NCBI GenBank assembly: GCA_016840085.1
Contig: JAEOTA010000009.1
Coordinates: 1-42,701, forward strand
Origin: Promethearchaeota archaeon
Lineage (GTDB): Archaea > Asgardarchaeota > Lokiarchaeia > Sigyniarchaeales > SOKP01
DNA length: 42,701 bases
Direction of reading: 5' to 3'
The notes beneath the pieces were generated by a model. It searched no databases. It had not been told where the DNA came from and worked only from the letters and a program-made list of their open reading frames with translations. Below are positions 9,324-17,145 of the stretch, piece after piece (position 1 is the stretch's first letter; every line of letters starts with the position of its first letter). Position numbers and translations under genes: made by a program.

Positions 9324-10372
9324 CATATTCTAGGAATAGGTTCACCTAAAGGCATATCAACAATCCGAGTACCTCCGACTATTGTCTTTAAAAGCACTCG
9401 CTTTGGATTGTCTGCTTTAACTTCACCAATAATTTGGGCATCCTTCCCTATATTTGTTTTTCTAATTTTATTTAATATAATTTCAGCTTTATTTGGATCT
9501 ACTGCTAAGAGAGCTCTCCCTTCACACGCAATATTATAAGGATCCAGACCTAACATATCACATATCGCACTAACTTCCTTTTTAACTGGGACTTTTTCTT
9601 CGTCAATCCAAATACTCACATATGATTTTTTTGCCCAATCATTTAAAGCAGCAGCAATGCCTCCACGTGTCGGATCTTTCATAGCATGAATATAATTACT
9701 TTTAATTTCAGATTTAACTTCTTCATATACTTCAAGTAAAAGTGAAATATCTGATTTTAAGTCTGTAGAAATGTTTAATCCTTCTCGAGAAGCCATCAGA
9801 GCGGTACCATGATCGCCAATACTACCAGTTATAATAATTTGATCTCCTACTTTTAGATTGCTATCTAAAATAGTTATGTTTTTATCCTTTATTCCAATAC
9901 CAGTAGTCGCTATAACTATTTCATTCAATGTTCCTCGAGGCATTACTTTTGTATCTCCCGCAATTATTGCAATATTCGCTTTTTTTGCCATATTATTCAT
10001 CGAACCTATTATTTTTTCTAATTTATTAAATCCAAAACCCTCTTCAATGATTATCATAGATGTTAAAGCTAATGGTTCAGCGCCCATCATTAAAAGATCA
10101 TTAACAGTTCCACAAATGCTTAAAATACCTAAATCTCCTCCAGGAAAAAAAAGAGGATAAATTGTATGACCGTCTGCAGTAATAACGATTTCTTTATCAT
10201 AATTATTTAAGGGAATAGTAGCTCCATCGTCTAACTCTTTAACACCAATACCGTTATTAACATTTTTAAAGGGGATGTTCTTTGTAATAAAGTCAATTAA
10301 TTCTTCCTGTAAAATTCCACCAGCCCCATGAGCCAAACGGATAACCTTAGAGCTCTCTTTTTTTTCACTCAT
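9320..10372 (-). CDS. hypE: Hydrogenase maturation protein HypE
   Basis: 350 aa from the chosen start. The frame is open to 10471, but the first 33 residues of that extension are low-complexity, and family similarity begins at MSEKKESSKVIRLAHGAGG. HypE is a PurM-like ATPase that dehydrates the thiocarboxamide on its C-terminal Cys into thiocyanate and passes CN to iron. The C terminus ends PRIC with the last residue Cys, the essential modified residue. Nucleotide-binding features include GVKELDDGA, GGDLGILSICGTVNDLLMMG and MKDPTRGGIA. It is convergent with hepT. Confidence 0.96.
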   Translation of the reverse strand: MSEKKESSKVIRLAHGAGGILQEELIDFITKNIPFKNVNNGIGVKELDDGATIPLNNYDKEIVITADGHTIYPLFFPGGDLGILSICGTVNDLLMMGAEPLALTSMIIIEEGFGFNKLEKIIGSMNNMAKKANIAIIAGDTKVMPRGTLNEIVIATTGIGIKDKNITILDSNLKVGDQIIITGSIGDHGTALMASREGLNISTDLKSDISLLLEVYEEVKSEIKSNYIHAMKDPTRGGIAAALNDWAKKSYVSIWIDEEKVPVKKEVSAICDMLGLDPYNIACEGRALLAVDPNKAEIILNKIRKTNIGKDAQIIGEVKADNPKRVLLKTIVGGTRIVDMPLGEPIPRIC

Positions 10373-10618
10373 GATTGTAAAATAGAAACAAAAATTAAAA
10401 GAATTTAGGTTATAAAAGCAATGTTTAAAAATTTTAACGTTTAAAATTAATAATTCAAGAATTTTAAGCAAAATAGATTAAAATAAGAATCAAATTGATT
10501 TATTATAAAAATATAAAATTACCAAAAATGATACTTGTTTTTATTTAGAGTTAATGCTTCAATAATATAGAATATAAAAAAAAAGAAATTTTTTTCTTGA
10601 TTTGTTTTAACTTTTTGA

Positions 10619-10918
10619 TTACATATTTATAATCGCATCATTTTCGAATATTAAATCAATAACTTCATCAGAAGTAACTAATTTAATTTTATCAGAGATG
10701 AAATTACCTAATCCACGTAGATCTATATGTTCTTTACATGCAACTACTGTTTTATTTTGATTAAATGCTTGTGAAACCGCTTTATTAGATTTATTCGCGA
10801 AATATACAGCATTTTGGAGTAAGAAAATGGTTACGTCATCTTCATCAGTATGTTCCATTGCAAGTTCTACACCTGTAATATCCTCACTTGTAATAAAATA
10901 CAAAACTTTTTTACCCAT
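10619..10918 (-). CDS. DsrE-family (DsrH/TusB-like) small protein
   Basis: 99 aa with a Rossmann-like DsrE/TusB pattern. The segment DVTIFLLQNAVYFA resembles the DsrH/TusB strand-turn-helix, and two Cys-free strands (KKVLYFIT, KTVVACKE) surround it. Members of this family act in sulfur-relay complexes and often accompany Hdr-like genes. The start is fixed by a strong Shine-Dalgarno GGAGGT (10928-10933) nine bases upstream, which overlaps the stop of a truncated DsrF-like remnant. The normal heterotrimer partners are absent or broken here, so it may be an orphan on the way to decay. Confidence 0.6.
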   Translation of the reverse strand: MGKKVLYFITSEDITGVELAMEHTDEDDVTIFLLQNAVYFANKSNKAVSQAFNQNKTVVACKEHIDLRGLGNFISDKIKLVTSDEVIDLIFENDAIINM

Positions 10919-10927
10919 TATTATCTA

Positions 10928-10933
10928 ACCTCC
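10928..10933 (-). promoter_or_regulatory. Shine-Dalgarno of the DsrH-like gene
   Basis: The minus-strand GGAGGT lies nine bases before the ATG and overlaps the TAG of the preceding DsrF-like frame. It indicates that the two frames were once translationally coupled. Confidence 0.6.
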
Positions 10934-11088
10934 TAAAATGGTATTGTTACGGTTGAATTCTCAATCATTTTCAATATTTCCCCATGTTCTTTGACTTCAA
11001 CTTGATCAATTAAATCATCTTTTGTAAGACCACGCTCATCAAGTGATTTCTTATCAACATAAATATCTAAATCTATGTTTTTGAATAA
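10933..11088 (-). pseudogene. 5'-truncated DsrF/TusC-like remnant
   Basis: An open frame of about 51 codons reads LDIYVDKKSLDERGLTKDDL and ends ENSTVTIPF, which matches the C-terminal half of DsrF/TusC (vYvD.esL.erGl...dl ... v..F). A TAA sits immediately upstream (11089-11091) and no start codon is present, so the first 60-70 residues of the family are missing. The following DsrH-like gene starts from an SD inside its 3' end. The truncation point coincides with the start of a plus-strand fragment at 11075. Confidence 0.6.
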
Positions 11089-11200
11089 TTATTCATATCA
11101 ATTATTTAAAAAACTTGTATTAGATAATCAAAATGAATCAGAACCTTTTAATAAAGTTATGAATACACTATCTCAACTAAATATTTTAAAATTAAATTAG
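11075..11200 (+). pseudogene. Short fragment, probably the 3' end of an unknown gene
   Basis: A 41-codon ORF (contains YQLFKKLVLDNQNESEPFNK, ends LNILKLN). It looks like the C-terminal tail of a helical protein rather than a complete gene, and it begins at the same place where the minus-strand DsrF remnant loses its 5' end. A translated short protein cannot be excluded. No family recognised. Confidence 0.3.
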
Positions 11201-11239
11201 CTAATTTTAAAGAAAAAAATAAAAAAAATTTGATATAAA

Positions 11240-12562
11240 ATGGCAGTAAAAGTAGCATTCTGGCAAAATTCTGATTGCTGGGGTTGCCATCAATCCTTAT
11301 TAAATGCACATTTAGGGTTGTTGCCAATACTTCCAGCGTTAGATATCGTCTATTGGCCAGCTGTGGTCGATTTTAAATTTGATTCATTGAAGAATAGAAA
11401 TAACGGTGAAATTTTAGTAGGCTTTATCGAAGGGACAATTCGTACAAAAGAAGATGAAGAAGGCGTCAAATTAATGAGACAAAAATGTGCACTAATTATA
11501 GCCTTTGGAAGCTGTGCTTGCTATGGAAATGTTCATGGTTTAGCTAATCAATGGAATAAAGATGATTTGGTCAAAAGGAAATTTTCTGAAGTTGAAAGCA
11601 TAGCAGATGGAAGTGGTGGTGAACCTTCTCAACATATGCCTGGTTTCTCTGAAAAAGTAGTGAATGTTGATGATATTATACCCGTTGATGCCTATATCGC
11701 AGGATGTCCTCCAAAACCAGAGCAAATAATTAGTGCTGTAGCTTTCTTATTAGGGCAAAAGCCATTTCCAATGAATGATTTAGCATTCTGTAATGACTGC
11801 ACTATAAAGGATAATTGCTTATTAGATGCTGGAAAGTTATGTTTTGGTTCAATTACCAGTATTGGTTGTAGTTTAAAATGCACAAGTCAAGGTAATCCTT
11901 GTGTAGGATGTTTTGGACCAGCAAAAACAGTAGATTCTAGAGCGGATAAGTTAAACGATATGACAAAGAATCTCGAAACCCTAAGATCTGGAAACAAGAA
12001 AAATTTATACGAATTTTTATCATTATTCTTGAATGTCCCATTAATGGCAGGATTTGATCTTGCGGGAGATATTCTGAAACAGGTTAAAAAGACAGGAAGT
12101 CAAAAAACTCCATTAGCAAACCTTCCTCCTGATACAGAACAAATTGCTAATAATATTATGCGATACTTAAGGGATCATCGAGAGTTTCATGAAGTTTCAA
12201 ATGTATGTGATACGTGCGATAGAATTATTGGAAGCAAATCTACTATGATAAGAGTCAAGAGAGATTATGAAGGTCTTCCTAACTTAGAGGATTGTTTAAT
12301 AGAGCAAGGTTATATCTGTATGGGCCCTATTACCAGAGCTGGTTGTGGTGGTTTATGCATTAAGGTAAATGCTCCATGTACAGGATGTTATGGTCACACC
12401 AAATGGGGTGTCGACCAAGCAGAACGATTTGCTGATGAAGTAACAAAAGGCTTTAATGTAAATATTTCAAAAGAAGAATTACTTGGACAAGTAAAAGATC
12501 ATATTGGAACTTTTGAAAAATTTACTTTAGCTTCAAATCGAACATATAAAGGAGGGGTATAG
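11240..12562 (+). CDS. [NiFe] hydrogenase small subunit (MvhG/VhuG-like) with duplicated Fe-S domain
   Basis: 440 aa, against about 300 for typical MvhG. The N-terminal flavodoxin-like domain carries proximal-cluster ligands C13 and C16 (DCWGC), Cys92 or Cys94 (FGSCACYG) and C156 (AGCPPKP). It is followed by two ferredoxin-like domains. The first (about 184-228) and second (about 323-390) share exactly the spacing C-x7-C-x8-C-x3-C-x6-C-x2-C, each preceded by CxxC. The second is closest to the canonical MvhG C-terminal domain (EQGYICMGPITRAGC); the first is extra. A 95-residue helical linker separates them. It passes electrons between the Ni-Fe site and partner proteins in the cytoplasm. First gene of the hydrogenase-Hdr operon. 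Confidence 0.9.
   Translation: MAVKVAFWQNSDCWGCHQSLLNAHLGLLPILPALDIVYWPAVVDFKFDSLKNRNNGEILVGFIEGTIRTKEDEEGVKLMRQKCALIIAFGSCACYGNVHGLANQWNKDDLVKRKFSEVESIADGSGGEPSQHMPGFSEKVVNVDDIIPVDAYIAGCPPKPEQIISAVAFLLGQKPFPMNDLAFCNDCTIKDNCLLDAGKLCFGSITSIGCSLKCTSQGNPCVGCFGPAKTVDSRADKLNDMTKNLETLRSGNKKNLYEFLSLFLNVPLMAGFDLAGDILKQVKKTGSQKTPLANLPPDTEQIANNIMRYLRDHREFHEVSNVCDTCDRIIGSKSTMIRVKRDYEGLPNLEDCLIEQGYICMGPITRAGCGGLCIKVNAPCTGCYGHTKWGVDQAERFADEVTKGFNVNISKEELLGQVKDHIGTFEKFTLASNRTYKGGV
12551..12557 (+). promoter_or_regulatory. Shine-Dalgarno for the large subunit
   Basis: GGAGGGG lies inside the last codons of the small-subunit gene, nine bases before the large-subunit ATG. It fixes the start and suggests coupled translation. 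Confidence 0.6.
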
Positions 12563-12566
12563 AAAA

Positions 12567-13871
12567 ATGGTTAAAGAAATAGAAGTAGAACCTATTACTC
12601 GATTAGAAGGGCATGGAGGATTGAGGCTTGTTTTAGGTGATGATGGAAAAGTTCAAGATGTTCAATTTAATATTACTTCTACAAGATTTTTTGAGAAATT
12701 TGTAGAAGGCAGATATTGTGAACATATTCCTCGTATTACACCACGGATTTGTGGTATTTGTCCGATACCTCATCATCTAACACCCACAAAAGCTGTTGAA
12801 GATGCGTGGGGCGTTGAAATTCCTCCTGCTGCATATAAGTTGCGACAACTATTACAAAACGCAAAACAATATTCTTCACATCTATTACATTTTTATGCAT
12901 TAGCAGCGCCAGATTTCTTGTTAGGCCCTTTTGCAGATCCCGCATTAAGAAACGTAGTACATGTAATTAATAAAATGCCTGATGTCGGAGCAATGGCTCT
13001 TAAAATGATGGATTTTGGCCAAAAACTATGTGCAGCAATAGGAGGTAAGTCAGTTCATCCTATCAGCGCAATAGTAGGAGGTATGAAAAAACCTCTAGAT
13101 GAAGATGTCCGTGATAAATTTTTAAAAGAGATTGATGACCAAATTGAATTTACTAAAAAAACAGTTGATATCGGATTAAAAGTAGTAGAAGATTATTGGG
13201 ATGTCGTTGCAAATGTAGGAGTAGTTCCTACGTACTATGTTGGTATGACTAAAAATGGCGTTCATGATATTTATGATGGGGATATTCGTATAGTAACCCC
13301 TGATGGAAAAAAGATAGATTATACTCCTCAAAAGTATTTGGATGCTTTAGGAGAACATATTCCAGAACATTCATACGCAACTCATATGTATTATAAGCCC
13401 GCAGGATATCCAGAAGGGATATATCGAGCAAATACATTGGCAATGATCAATGCTGCAGATAAAATGGCAACACCATTGGCGGATGAGGCTTTAAAAGCCT
13501 TTAGAGCCAAAATAGGACCAATTTCACATCATACATTTGCATATCATTGGGCTAGATTAATTGAAACAGTTGAATCAATTGAAGTTATCGCAACATTACT
13601 TAAAGACCCTGATATTGTAAATCCAGATTGTAAAACTTTGGATGTAGAACCAAGAGAGGGTGATGGTGTTGGTATTACAGAAGCACCGAGAGGATTATTG
13701 CTCTACCATATCTGGTCAGATGCAGAAGGAATCTGTAAAAAAGCTAATCTCTTAGTCGCAACAAATCATAATATCGCAGGTATTGAAAAGTCTTTGATGC
13801 ATGTTGCAAAACAAGTATTTGAAGATAAGGCATTAGATGGTCTAAAATTACCAGACCCTTGGATCAAATAA
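12567..13871 (+). CDS. vhuA: [NiFe] hydrogenase large subunit (MvhA/VhuA-like), lacking the C-terminal L2 motif
   Basis: 434 aa. The N-terminal half of the Ni-Fe site is present: EPITRLEGHGG and the L1 motif RICGICPIPHH, with ligands Cys62 and Cys65. The protein ends LPDPWIK without the DPCxxCxxH (L2) motif that supplies the other two Cys ligands and is normally at the C terminus. The missing motif is found 35 bp downstream on a separate 49-residue frame with an in-frame UGA. This split is the arrangement known for VhuA/VhuU of Methanococcus. The subunit should be active only with VhuU. It probably belongs to group 3c (Hdr-linked), as hdrC and hdrB follow. Confidence 0.92.
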   Translation: MVKEIEVEPITRLEGHGGLRLVLGDDGKVQDVQFNITSTRFFEKFVEGRYCEHIPRITPRICGICPIPHHLTPTKAVEDAWGVEIPPAAYKLRQLLQNAKQYSSHLLHFYALAAPDFLLGPFADPALRNVVHVINKMPDVGAMALKMMDFGQKLCAAIGGKSVHPISAIVGGMKKPLDEDVRDKFLKEIDDQIEFTKKTVDIGLKVVEDYWDVVANVGVVPTYYVGMTKNGVHDIYDGDIRIVTPDGKKIDYTPQKYLDALGEHIPEHSYATHMYYKPAGYPEGIYRANTLAMINAADKMATPLADEALKAFRAKIGPISHHTFAYHWARLIETVESIEVIATLLKDPDIVNPDCKTLDVEPREGDGVGITEAPRGLLLYHIWSDAEGICKKANLLVATNHNIAGIEKSLMHVAKQVFEDKALDGLKLPDPWIK

Positions 13872-13906
13872 ATATATTGAAATTAAAGGAAAAAGTGAAT
13901 AAAAAA

Positions 13907-14056
13907 ATGAGTGATGTACCTGAAGGTGTGGTAAATCTCTTAGAAATGGTAGTTCGCTGTTTTGATTGCTGACTATCGTGTGCTGCCCACATCACAGTAG
14001 TTGATGAGGAAGGCACTGAGATTTACTCTCGAAAATTGAACGTAGGCTTAGGTTGA
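13907..14056 (+). CDS. vhuU: VhuU-like selenocysteine subunit of the hydrogenase
   Basis: 49 codons from ATG 13907 to TGA 14054-14056 with an in-frame TGA at 13970-13972. Translated with Sec, residues 17-28 read RCFDCULSCAAH: the hydrogenase L2 motif DPCxxCxxH with Sec22 at the first Ni-ligand position and Cys25 at the second. The Pro before the Sec is Cys, and there is an additional Cys18. After His28 comes a 21-residue tail (ITVVDEEGTEIYSRK...), which resembles the tail removed from normal large subunits by maturation peptidase. The gene begins 35 bp after the large subunit, which lacks exactly this motif. In Methanococcus, VhuU is a comparable short Sec polypeptide. An ordinary stop at 13970 would remove the active-site ligands, so Sec decoding is strongly indicated. 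Confidence 0.88.
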
Positions 14057-14113
14057 TTGTTCAATAAAAATATTAGATTGAACATGACTGCCCACGCAAG
14101 GGTTAAAGCCTAT
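14042..14113 (+). promoter_or_regulatory. SECIS-like RNA element at the vhuU stop codon
   Basis: Read by eye as RNA. Helix II is 14058-14065 (UGUUCAAU) paired with 14077-14084 (AUUGAACA), eight perfect pairs. The apical loop 14066-14076 starts AAAAA. Directly below lie U54-G-A-U57 facing U85-G-A-C88, giving U·U, A·G, G·A and U·C: the non-Watson-Crick quartet (kink-turn) of eukaryotic SECIS. Helix I forms from 14042-14049 with 14106-14113 (seven Watson-Crick pairs plus one G·U). A small CCC/GGG hairpin may sit in the 3' internal loop. The 5' UGA of the quartet is the vhuU stop codon itself. Eukaryote-like SECIS elements have been reported in Lokiarchaeota; the match here is from inspection only. 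Confidence 0.68.
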
Positions 14114-14163
14114 AAATTTAAAAAACAAAGATGAAAAAATACAAAAAAAAGGAGAAATGAGAA

Positions 14164-14670
14164 ATGGAAATAAATTTTGAGTTTAGAAAACTGGTAATGG
14201 ACCATCATATTGAGCCTGATTTAATAAAATATTGTTATCAATGCAGTCGATGTGCCGATAATTGTCCTGTAACAGCAGTAACAGAGGATTTCTATGGTAC
14301 GACAGGATATAATCCTAGAACAAACATTCTTAGGGCTCTTTTAGGGTATAAAAATTTACTTCTTGAACAAGATGATTTGGTAATATGGGGTTGTACTGTA
14401 TGTGATACATGTGATGAAGTGTGCCCTCAGAATATTGAGCTTACAGAGATCTTTACATTCTTGAAAAATCAAAGTATTGATTTAGGGAAGGGTCCAGATT
14501 TCATTTATTCGCAAGCACAAGCGGTTTTCGACAGTGCTAAAGCAATTCCTTCACAACCGGCAATTGAAAGAAGGAGAGATCAGCTAGGTTTACCAAAAGT
14601 AGTAGCACCAGATGTAGAGGAAATACAAACATTACTAAAAAATATTGGAGCAAATAAAAAATTAAAATAA
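14164..14670 (+). CDS. hdrC: Heterodisulfide reductase subunit C (HdrC-like)
   Basis: 168 aa iron-sulfur protein with two [4Fe-4S] motifs: C24-x2-C27-x2-C30-x3-C34-P (CYQCSRCADNCP) and C77-x2-C80-x2-C83-x3-C87-P (CTVCDTCDEVCP). HdrC relays electrons from HdrA to the HdrB active site in the cytoplasmic HdrABC complex. Start ATG 14164 follows GGAG at 14151-14154 by nine bases; the ATG at 14157 closes immediately in another frame. It lies just after the SECIS candidate, in the same operon as the hydrogenase. HdrA is not in the window. Confidence 0.92.
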   Translation: MEINFEFRKLVMDHHIEPDLIKYCYQCSRCADNCPVTAVTEDFYGTTGYNPRTNILRALLGYKNLLLEQDDLVIWGCTVCDTCDEVCPQNIELTEIFTFLKNQSIDLGKGPDFIYSQAQAVFDSAKAIPSQPAIERRRDQLGLPKVVAPDVEEIQTLLKNIGANKKLK

Positions 14671-14689
14671 TTCGAGGGTAAGATAAAAA

Positions 14690-15568
14690 ATGACCGAATA
14701 TAAAATGTTTGAAGGATGTACAATTGGTAATAGAATTCCCTTTATTGAAGCTGCTTCAAGAAAAGTATTTGATAAACTTGGTGTAGAAACATCTGAAGCA
14801 CCATTTTCATGTTGTCCAGATCCAACTGGGGTAAAAAGTTTTGATAATGATGCTTGGTTAGTAATTGGAGCTCGAAATCTTTGTCTAGCTGAAGCAGAGG
14901 GGAAGAATATTGTATCTTTATGTAATGGTTGTGCTAATACTTTAAGAGGCGTGAAACATCAATTAGAGCATAATAACTTGATAAAAGAAAAGGTTAATTC
15001 AGAGCTGGCAAAAATCGGAAAGGAATTTAAAGGTTCTATAGATGTGAAACATTTTGTTGATGTACTAAAAGATGAAGTGGGTATGGATAAGATCAAAGGG
15101 GCTATTACTAAACCATTAAATAGTATAAAAGTAGCTTGTCATCCAGGATGCCATTACATGCGTCCAGCAGAATGGATGGAATCTGATGATCCTATGAGAC
15201 CTGAAAATCTAAAAAAACTGGTTGCTGCAACTGGTGCTACAGTTGTTGATTATGATGAATTAGCTCTTTGTTGTGGCTCAGCTGTCACAAACGCTTATGA
15301 AGAATATGGTTTGGCAAATTTAAAGAAGAAGATGGATAGTATTAAAAAAACTGGTGCGGATGTTATTGTTGTAAATTGTCCTTCATGTTTCCAGCAATTT
15401 GATACTATGCAACGTGACCTAGGTAAGAAATTCGATACTGAATATGGCATACCAGTGTTATATTTAACAGAGTTGTATGCTTTAGCTATGGGATTTAATC
15501 CTGATGAATTAGGATTAAAGTTCCACAGAGTTCGATTATCAGGAATTCTAGAAAAGCTTGGAATATAG
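14690..15568 (+). CDS. hdrB: Heterodisulfide reductase subunit B (HdrB-like)
   Basis: 292 aa with two CCG domains that bind the noncubane [4Fe-4S] clusters of HdrB. First: Cys10, Cys41-Cys42, Cys78-x2-Cys81 (SLCNGC). Second: Cys150, Cys154, Cys194-Cys195-Gly (LALCCGSA), Cys230-x2-Cys233 (CPSC). HdrB reduces a disulfide, CoM-S-S-CoB in methanogens. The substrate in an Asgard archaeon is not known and need not be the methanogen heterodisulfide. It lies 19 bp after hdrC and is last in the operon, before a T-rich terminator. Confidence 0.93.
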   Translation: MTEYKMFEGCTIGNRIPFIEAASRKVFDKLGVETSEAPFSCCPDPTGVKSFDNDAWLVIGARNLCLAEAEGKNIVSLCNGCANTLRGVKHQLEHNNLIKEKVNSELAKIGKEFKGSIDVKHFVDVLKDEVGMDKIKGAITKPLNSIKVACHPGCHYMRPAEWMESDDPMRPENLKKLVAATGATVVDYDELALCCGSAVTNAYEEYGLANLKKKMDSIKKTGADVIVVNCPSCFQQFDTMQRDLGKKFDTEYGIPVLYLTELYALAMGFNPDELGLKFHRVRLSGILEKLGI

Positions 15569-15586
15569 ATAAAACAATCTTAAAAC

Positions 15587-15610
15587 TTTTTTATTTTTTT
15601 TATTTTTATT
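15587..15610 (+). terminator. Oligo-T terminator after hdrB
   Basis: A 24-base stretch is almost entirely T on the plus strand and starts about 18 bases after the hdrB stop. No strong hairpin precedes it, which fits an archaeal U-rich terminator ending the hydrogenase-Hdr transcript. Confidence 0.5.
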
Positions 15611-15738
15611 ATCATAAACATATTTTTTACGGTTGTAAACTTTAAATATTAAAGAATTATTTAATAAATTGGAAAACCTTAGATATTTAACTAAGGGATT
15701 ATAAGAATATAATAAGAACACCTTAATATACAACAGAG

Positions 15739-16539
15739 ATGGTAATGTATAATTTAAAGCGTGAACCTCCTTGGTTCTTCCATCAAATTGAAAATTATTA
15801 TCATATATTTTTAGACATAAGATTTAATAATAAAAATTATCATGATGAAATGATAAATTTTTCAATAGAGTTAGATGTACAAGGGTTTGAAGGATTATTA
15901 TTCTATATGTATAAACCAGATGTTAGAAAACTTAGATTTGGGCTATACAATCATTCTATTGATCAAATACATGATATCTCAGATCTTACTTACAAATTAA
16001 ATGGGGGTTCGCTTAAGAATCTGGATTTTGTTATAATTCCTTTTGGTTATTTCAAAGATGAGCATAAGTTTAGATTATTTATTAAAACTAAGAAGTTAGA
16101 ACCAAGTTATGATATCCATGCATGGACACCATCTTATCTTTTTAAAAATATCAAATCTGTTATAAAAATTGCCAATCAATATTCAGAGCTAATTCCAATT
16201 GATGATATTAAAGGGTATTATTACCAAGTAGATAGAGCTTTTAAAGGAAATGAAACGGGACGACTCTTCGATTTAATTAATTTTCTTGTCGAACTAGATA
16301 AGAGTGTAGATGAGATTTCAAATGAATCTCTTTTTGAACCTATGGATCGAGATATAAAAGCATTAGTAACTAAAAGTAATGAATTCCTATTTGAACTCAG
16401 TCAAAAATCTGTACCGTTGGGATTGAAAAATATATTAAGAGAGTTAGAAAGATTAAAATTTAACGTAGATAGTTTATCTAAGGAAGAAATATTCAATTGG
16501 CTTGACAATTTAATCGAATTTTATTCAGAAAAACCCTAA
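15739..16539 (+). CDS. Hypothetical protein, 266 aa
   Basis: Not recognised. It is a soluble protein with no membrane segment. The N-terminal 130 residues look beta-rich with many aromatic residues (PPWFFHQIENYYHIFLDI, EGLLFYMYKPDVRKLRFGLY). The C-terminal half (about 150-266) is predicted mostly helical. The aromatic, strand-rich N terminus resembles a carbohydrate-binding or DOMON-like sandwich, but that is only an impression. ATG 15739 is used; ATG 15745 is an equally possible start. It has its own transcription unit after the hdrB terminator. Confidence 0.7.
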   Translation: MVMYNLKREPPWFFHQIENYYHIFLDIRFNNKNYHDEMINFSIELDVQGFEGLLFYMYKPDVRKLRFGLYNHSIDQIHDISDLTYKLNGGSLKNLDFVIIPFGYFKDEHKFRLFIKTKKLEPSYDIHAWTPSYLFKNIKSVIKIANQYSELIPIDDIKGYYYQVDRAFKGNETGRLFDLINFLVELDKSVDEISNESLFEPMDRDIKALVTKSNEFLFELSQKSVPLGLKNILRELERLKFNVDSLSKEEIFNWLDNLIEFYSEKP

Positions 16540-16596
16540 AACACGAAGTAACGAAATATTAGTCATAGCATCAAGAAAATTAAAAAAAAATTTAGA

Positions 16597-17145
16597 TTAT
16601 TCATTTCGTTTTTTAATCTTGTTTAATAAGAATAGAATTGATGCTATAGCGAAATAAATAATTCCAACAAATAAAAGAATAAATTTCATTGTTGCAAAAA
16701 GTGATGCAGCAAAAGCATTTGAAGCAGCTACGGATGTTGGTGTATCAAGCATTAGAAGAAGATTAACATTTTCTATTACATCAAAGATTCCTGTGAGAAT
16801 TGTAGTTATTGACATATACAGCCCGATTTGTTGGACTTTTTCACCTGATCTTCGTGATATTAACACTATTAAACAAAAAGCTAGTGGAGCATAACCAACT
16901 ATAAATAAGAAGTCCCAATAAATTGCTATTGCTTGATTATTCATCCCCTCAACCCCCCAAGCAGTAAAAATTGTCTCTACTTTATTTTGTGTCCATGCAA
17001 ATTCGAAGTCCAAAATTCCATACGTTGAAGCTTCAATAGGCATAAAAACCAAAAATTCAATTAATAGAACTATTAAAAGACAAATTAATGCGGTTATAAT
17101 TAGAAATTTATCTTTTGGAGTTTCTTTCAATTTATTTAGGATCAT
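16597..17145 (-). CDS. Four-helix membrane protein of unknown function
   Basis: 182 aa with four clear hydrophobic segments: about 14-38 (LIITALICLLIVLLIEFLVF), 71-95, 104-135 and 150-176. It ends with a basic tail (NKIKKRNE). The second loop carries NQAIAIYWDFLFIVGYAP and the third helix has a DVIENVNLLLML segment; charged residues in the membrane region may be functional. No family named with confidence. Convergent with the upstream hypothetical gene and divergent from hypC. Confidence 0.72.
   Translation of the reverse strand: MILNKLKETPKDKFLIITALICLLIVLLIEFLVFMPIEASTYGILDFEFAWTQNKVETIFTAWGVEGMNNQAIAIYWDFLFIVGYAPLAFCLIVLISRRSGEKVQQIGLYMSITTILTGIFDVIENVNLLLMLDTPTSVAASNAFAASLFATMKFILLFVGIIYFAIASILFLLNKIKKRNE

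Noticed and set aside
10373..10471. N-terminal 33-residue extension of HypE
   Set aside because: It is low-complexity and hydrophobic from AT-rich spacer; HypE similarity starts at the internal ATG 10372.
12567..13871. Large subunit as a truncated pseudogene
   Set aside because: The missing metal motif is present immediately downstream on its own frame with a Sec codon, and the following hdr genes are intact.
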